Shown one piece after another: positions 6,530-10,078 of a stretch of 10,078 nucleotides of DNA. The position numbers and the translations under genes were made by a program. Position 1 is the first letter of the stretch; each line of letters opens with the position of its first letter. The notes beneath the pieces were generated by a model. It saw only the letters and a program-made list of their open reading frames with translations. It made no database searches and was not told the origin of the DNA. Source of the DNA: an uncultured Oscillospiraceae bacterium (GTDB lineage: Bacteria > Bacillota > Clostridia > Oscillospirales > Acutalibacteraceae); contig CAJUPK010000089.1 of assembly GCA_910588415.1 (NCBI GenBank), positions 1 to 10,078 on the forward strand, read 5' to 3'.

Positions 6530-6610
6530 ACACTTGGCATACATTGGCAATCGTCCAGCGGGCGGTTCCCTGTGCCGGAAAACAAGATTGACTGGATAAG
6601 GAGTAGGGAT

Positions 6611-7306
6611 ATGGCTTCTGGAAAGATTTTAATCGTGGACGATGATACCAATATATGTGAACTGCTGCGGCTCTACATTGAAAAAGAGGGATTTGAGGCA
6701 GCCCTGGCTCATGATGGTGAGAGCGCCCTGAAAAAGTTTGAGAGCTTTTCGCCGGACCTGATTTTGCTGGACATCATGCTGCCTGGCCTGGACGGCTGGC
6801 AGGTGTGCCGGGAGATCCGCAAAAAGTCCTCCTGCCCCATCATTATGCTTACTGCCAAGGGCGAGGTGTTCGACAAGGTACTGGGCCTGGAACTGGGCGC
6901 GGACGACTATGTGGTAAAGCCCTTTGAGACCAAAGAGGTTGTGGCCCGCATCAACGCGGTGCTGCGCCGCAGCGGCAAAAGCGGCGAGCGCCAGAACGAC
7001 AGCAAGGAGGTCTCCTACGACAAGCTGGTGATCAACCTGACCAACTATGAACTGAAGGTGGACGGCGTGCAGGTGGACACGCCCCCCAAGGAGATGGAGC
7101 TGATCTACCACCTGGCCTCCAACCCCAACCGGGTGTTCACCCGGGACCAGCTGCTGGACGAGGTGTGGGGCTTTGACTATTACGGAGACAGCCGCACAGT
7201 GGATGTACACATCAAGCGCCTGCGGGAAAAGCTGGAGGGTGTGTCGGACAAGTGGACCCTGAAAACAGTGTGGGGCGTGGGCTATAAGTTTGAGGCAAAG
7301 GACTGA
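6611..7306 (+). CDS. OmpR/PhoB-family response regulator
   Basis: This 231-residue cytoplasmic transcription factor should be phosphorylated by the kinase encoded next to it and then bind DNA. The receiver domain (about 4-120) shows the acidic pocket Asp10/Asp11, the phospho-acceptor Asp54 in 'LILLDIMLPGLDGW', the switch Thr81 in 'IIMLTAKGE' and Lys103 in 'DDYVVKPF'. After a short linker, a winged-helix domain (about 134-228) has the family hallmarks 'PPKEMELIYHLASNPNRVFTR', 'LLDEVWG', 'SRTVDVHIKRLREKL' and 'VWGVGYKF'. I chose the ATG at 6611 because AAGGAG (6598-6603) sits 7 nt before it and the protein then starts directly with the receiver fold; an open frame reaches further up to 6446 but would cross the promoter. 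The kinase gene begins 7 nt after the stop. Its targets are unknown; the downstream protease gene and its own promoter are likely candidates. Confidence 0.95.
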   Translation: MASGKILIVDDDTNICELLRLYIEKEGFEAALAHDGESALKKFESFSPDLILLDIMLPGLDGWQVCREIRKKSSCPIIMLTAKGEVFDKVLGLELGADDYVVKPFETKEVVARINAVLRRSGKSGERQNDSKEVSYDKLVINLTNYELKVDGVQVDTPPKEMELIYHLASNPNRVFTRDQLLDEVWGFDYYGDSRTVDVHIKRLREKLEGVSDKWTLKTVWGVGYKFEAKD

Positions 7307-7313
7307 ACCAGCC

Positions 7314-8972
7314 ATGCAGAGAAGCATATTCCGGCGGTATCTAAGCATCACCATGGTCATCATTTTTCTCAGCTTCACCATGCTGGGCGGGGTGATGATG
7401 GCTTTCTTCGGCCAGTTCTGGCAGCAGGAGAAGAAGGACCTGCTCTCTCAAAACGCCCGGTCAATCTCCGGCATGGCCAGCCTGTACCTGACGGAGAAAA
7501 GCCCCGGCAAGTTCCAGCTGGAGGCGGACGCCCTGCGGGGCTTTATCGCCAGCTTTTCCACCAGCATAGACGCGGACATCTTCATCACGGACTTGGAGGG
7601 CCGGGTGCTTTTGGGCAACTATGCCAACAGCGGGCTGGAGGGCCTGGACAAGGTGCCGGAAAGCATTGTGGCCCAGGCCGCCCAGGGCATGTACGAGGGC
7701 CGGGGCAGCCTGAACGGGCTGTACCGGGAGGGCTACTATATCATCGGCGTGCCCATGACCACCCGGGACAACGGGCCCAGCGTGGGCGTGGTGTTTGCCG
7801 CCACCAGCCCGGCCACCATGAACGCCATGCAGCTGGAGGCTTTCAAGATCTTCCTGCTGGCGGCCGTGGCCGCACTGACCGTGACCTTCTGCGTGGTGGG
7901 CCTGTTTGCCTACCGGCTGGTGAAGCCCCTGCGGCAGATGTCCGCGGCAGCCCGGAGCTTTGGCGCGGGAGACTTTTCTGTGCGGGTGCCAGTGACCAGC
8001 GCGGACGAGCTGGGCCAGCTGGCCCTGTCCTTTAACCATATGGCAGACTCCCTCTCCAACTCGGAGGGGATGCGCAGAAGCTTTATTGCCAATGTGTCCC
8101 ATGAGCTGAAGACCCCCATGACTACCATCGCTGGGTTTATTGATGGAATCCTGGACGGGACCATCCCCCGGAAAGAGCAGGACAAGTACCTGCACATTGT
8201 GTCTGACGAGGTGAAGCGCCTGTCCCGGCTGGTGAAGTCCATGCTGGACCTGTCCCGCATTGACAGCGGCGAGATGAAGATTCACCCCGTGCAGTTTGAC
8301 ATCACCCACACCCTGGTGGCCACACTGCTCACCTTTGAGCAGAGCATTGACGAGAAGCGGATAGAAATTGTGGGCCTGGAGGACGCTGCGCCCATACAGG
8401 TCTTTGGTGACCAGGATCTTTTGCACCAGGTGGTGTATAATCTGGTGGAAAACGCGGTAAAATTTACCAATCAGGGGGGCAGTATCCGGGTGCTGGCCGC
8501 GGACAGTGTGGATAGGACCACGGTGATGATTGAGAACACCGGGCCGGGCATTGCCCCCGAGGACCTGCCGATGGTGTTCGACCGGTTTTATAAGGGGGAC
8601 AAATCCCGCAGCCGGGACAAAAACGGCATGGGCCTGGGCCTGTACCTGGTGCGCACCATTTTGCAGCTGCACGGGGGCAACATCCAGGTGGCCTCTGCCC
8701 AAGGGCAGTTCTGCCGGTTCCAGTTCTATCTGCCCAAGCCTCAGGAGGCGCCCCGACTGAAGGACAGCCAGCAGAAGTCGAAGGACAGCCAGCCTCGTCT
8801 GAAAGAGTCCAGAGGCCGGAGAGGAAAAAAGGCGGAGCCAAGGCCAGAGGCCAGAGAGGCAGAAACAGAGGGGCAGACCACAGCAGAGCCAAAGCCAGAA
8901 ACCGAAAAGACTTTACCGGACTTGGGGCCGGAACCAAAGCAGGAGACCGAAAGGAGCGGGGAAGATGAATGA
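7314..8972 (+). CDS. Membrane sensor histidine kinase with long C-terminal tail
   Basis: This 552-residue kinase should sense an outside signal and phosphorylate the adjacent regulator. Order of parts: membrane segment about 12-34; extracytoplasmic sensor about 36-177, possibly Cache/PAS-like ('DADIFITDLEGRVLLGNY'); second membrane segment about 178-199; HAMP about 199-251; HisKA with phospho-acceptor His263 in 'SHELKTP'; and an ATPase domain with N-box 'NLVENAVKF' (Asn380), G1 'NTGPGI' (408-413), F-box 'FDRFYKGD' and G2 'GMGLGLYLV' (438-446). The catalytic core ends near 474. A further 78 residues, rich in Lys, Glu, Arg, Pro and Gln, form a probably disordered tail not needed for kinase activity. 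Start: the ATG at 7314 has AAAGGA about 11 nt upstream; a TTG at 7290 lies inside the regulator gene and is less likely. Its last 8 bases overlap the protease gene, suggesting translational coupling. Confidence 0.94.
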   Translation: MQRSIFRRYLSITMVIIFLSFTMLGGVMMAFFGQFWQQEKKDLLSQNARSISGMASLYLTEKSPGKFQLEADALRGFIASFSTSIDADIFITDLEGRVLLGNYANSGLEGLDKVPESIVAQAAQGMYEGRGSLNGLYREGYYIIGVPMTTRDNGPSVGVVFAATSPATMNAMQLEAFKIFLLAAVAALTVTFCVVGLFAYRLVKPLRQMSAAARSFGAGDFSVRVPVTSADELGQLALSFNHMADSLSNSEGMRRSFIANVSHELKTPMTTIAGFIDGILDGTIPRKEQDKYLHIVSDEVKRLSRLVKSMLDLSRIDSGEMKIHPVQFDITHTLVATLLTFEQSIDEKRIEIVGLEDAAPIQVFGDQDLLHQVVYNLVENAVKFTNQGGSIRVLAADSVDRTTVMIENTGPGIAPEDLPMVFDRFYKGDKSRSRDKNGMGLGLYLVRTILQLHGGNIQVASAQGQFCRFQFYLPKPQEAPRLKDSQQKSKDSQPRLKESRGRRGKKAEPRPEAREAETEGQTTAEPKPETEKTLPDLGPEPKQETERSGEDE

Positions 8973-10078
8973 GAATCAAAACGCCGGGCCGGGCTGGGAG
9001 CCAGAGAAAAACCAGCCTGTGAACAGCCCGGCGGAAGAGCAGGAGGCAGACTTTACGGAGAGCCCGGCAGGAGGATCGGAAGAGGAAAAGGACCGGACAG
9101 AGACAGGGGACAGAGTAGAGCCGGAAGAAGCCATAGAGGACGGAGAGATTTCCTCTGTGCCGGAAGAGATTCTGGCGGGGACAAAGCCGGAAGAATATGG
9201 AGAAGGGGATGTGGAGGACAGCCAGGCCGGGCCCCTGGAGCCCCTTCCCCCAGAGAGCCAGGAGCCAGTGATGCCTCCGCTGCCGGAGACGCCTGCGGGG
9301 CCAGAAAATGGGATGGGCGGTATGCCAGTCCAGCCTCCCGCGGGGCCCTGGGCGTGGGCGGGGCAGCAGCCCTATCCGGCTCCAGGACCCTATCCCCAGG
9401 GATGGCAGGCTCCGGCTCCCTATGGCCCGGGCGTTCCCTATGGCTATCCCCCTTACGGCCCGGCCCCTGGGACGGCACAGCCCGTACAGCCCCAGGCGCA
9501 GGCTGCCCCTACACAGCCCCAGCCCCCGGCAGGGTACGGGTACTATTACCCGGTTTACTATGCCTATGCCCAAGCTGGGCAGGCTGGGCAGCCAGTGCAG
9601 CCGCCTGCAAAGCGGAAGAAGCTGGCCCTGGGCGCAAAGGTGTTCCTGTGGATTGCCGGGGTGCTGACCGCTGCCGGGCTGATTGGCGGGATTGCCTTCT
9701 TTACTGTCAAAGCCCTGGGGGAGAGGCCCAGTGAGCCGGACTATGGCTTTGGGTATGACAGCCCCTTCCAGGACCCGGAGGAAAAGGAACCGGAAAATCA
9801 GGAGCCGGAGGAGGACGAAGACCCGGACGAGTCGGAAGAGGTCCCCCGTCCCCAGGTGGACGTGACCCCCAATACCGAGGGGATACAGATTCAGGAGAAG
9901 CCCTTGACAGAGGTGCTGGACGCCGAGGCCGTGTACAACCAGGTGGTGCCCTCAACGGTTACAGTGGCGGCAGAGCTGACCCGGGACGGACAGACCGGGG
10001 AGAGCACGGGCACGGGCATCATTGCCACCAGCGATGGGTATATTATCACCAACTCCCATGTGGTGCTCAACTCCAAAA
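8965..10078 (+). CDS. HtrA/DegP-like membrane-anchored serine protease (partial)
   Basis: The frame starts at ATG 8965, 8 nt after AAAGGAG (8950-8956), overlaps the kinase gene by 8 bases and runs open off the window end: 371 residues are visible. Residues 1-90 are acidic (Glu-rich) and 91-212 are rich in Pro, Tyr, Gln and Gly. A positive patch 'KRKK' (216-219) precedes one membrane segment (226-248). A strongly acidic linker (about 268-292) follows, then the start of a trypsin-like S1C domain from about 315: 'VYNQVVPSTVTV', 'STGTGIIATSDGYIITNSHVV', with catalytic His365. The Asp, Ser and any PDZ domain would lie beyond the window. With 'positive inside' topology the first 215 residues are cytoplasmic and the protease outside. 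HtrA proteases degrade or refold damaged envelope proteins. The order regulator, kinase, protease suggests a stress-response module like CssRS-HtrA, which is inference. Confidence 0.92.
   Translation, partial: MNENQNAGPGWEPEKNQPVNSPAEEQEADFTESPAGGSEEEKDRTETGDRVEPEEAIEDGEISSVPEEILAGTKPEEYGEGDVEDSQAGPLEPLPPESQEPVMPPLPETPAGPENGMGGMPVQPPAGPWAWAGQQPYPAPGPYPQGWQAPAPYGPGVPYGYPPYGPAPGTAQPVQPQAQAAPTQPQPPAGYGYYYPVYYAYAQAGQAGQPVQPPAKRKKLALGAKVFLWIAGVLTAAGLIGGIAFFTVKALGERPSEPDYGFGYDSPFQDPEEKEPENQEPEEDEDPDESEEVPRPQVDVTPNTEGIQIQEKPLTEVLDAEAVYNQVVPSTVTVAAELTRDGQTGESTGTGIIATSDGYIITNSHVVLNSK

Noticed and set aside
6446..6610. Upstream start for the response regulator, adding 55 residues
   Set aside because: It would begin in the T-run of the terminator and cross the promoter; the added residues match no receiver-domain sequence, and the ATG at 6611 has a good ribosome binding site.
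7290..7313. TTG start for the kinase, adding 8 residues
   Set aside because: It lies inside the regulator gene without a fitting ribosome binding site; the ATG at 7314 leads directly into the basic residues and first membrane segment.
7461..8702. A 413-residue open frame on the minus strand opposite the kinase gene
   Set aside because: It mirrors the kinase coding frame, is composed of His/Gly/Gln-rich sequence and has no recognisable domain.
8464..9573. A 369-residue minus-strand open frame over the kinase/protease junction
   Set aside because: It arises from the low-complexity Glu/Pro coding DNA on the plus strand; its Pro/Arg/Leu-rich product shows no domain.

Overview
The window reads as a chromosomal segment of a fairly GC-rich, low-oxygen Firmicute. 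I would place it in Clostridia, Oscillospiraceae-like (Flavonifractor / Lawsonibacter / Intestinimonas type), though species cannot be fixed from this sequence. The reasons are strong AAGGAG-type ribosome binding sites, near-consensus sigma-A promoters, GC-rich codon use, hairpin-rich intergenic repeats of the 'GGGGCTTTGCCCC ... CCAGGGGC' kind, and an OmpR-type regulator / histidine kinase / HtrA protease operon of Gram-positive layout.

Layout. Positions 1-260 hold hairpin-rich intergenic repeat DNA. A sodium:solute symporter lies on the minus strand (261-1724) with a near-perfect sigma-A promoter (1802-1831). Right behind that promoter sits a 248-bp, transposase-free inverted-repeat element (1848-2095) flanked by a perfect 9-bp duplication, which looks like a MITE. 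From 2105 to 2463 there are two inverted repeats, a plus-strand sigma-A promoter (2295-2323) and a roughly 120-nt leader that can fold into three hairpins ahead of an ATP-grasp ligase gene (2464-3585). A 404-bp gap (3586-3989) holds a second copy of the intergenic repeat and several perfect hairpins. A complete GH31 alpha-xylosidase of the YicI type follows (3990-6302), closed by a strong intrinsic terminator (6404-6447). A new promoter (6501-6529) then starts an operon of OmpR-family response regulator (6611-7306), sensor histidine kinase (7314-8972) and a membrane-anchored HtrA-like serine protease (8965 to beyond the window end).

How the genes may work together. The symporter and the alpha-xylosidase suggest use of plant-derived sugars or glycosides such as xyloglucan fragments, but they are on opposite strands with separate signals, so the link is only positional. 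The ATP-grasp enzyme probably joins a carboxylate to an amine; its substrate is unknown. The regulator/kinase/HtrA operon resembles envelope or secretion-stress modules such as CssRS-HtrA: the kinase would sense an extracellular signal and the protease would be effector and possible target.

The least ordinary points are the MITE that abuts the symporter promoter, the folded leader ahead of the ATP-grasp gene, the mosaic intergenic repeats, and the low-complexity DNA that runs from the kinase tail across the gene junction into the cytoplasmic region of the protease. I saw no CRISPR array, rRNA or tRNA gene, phage gene or transposase gene.
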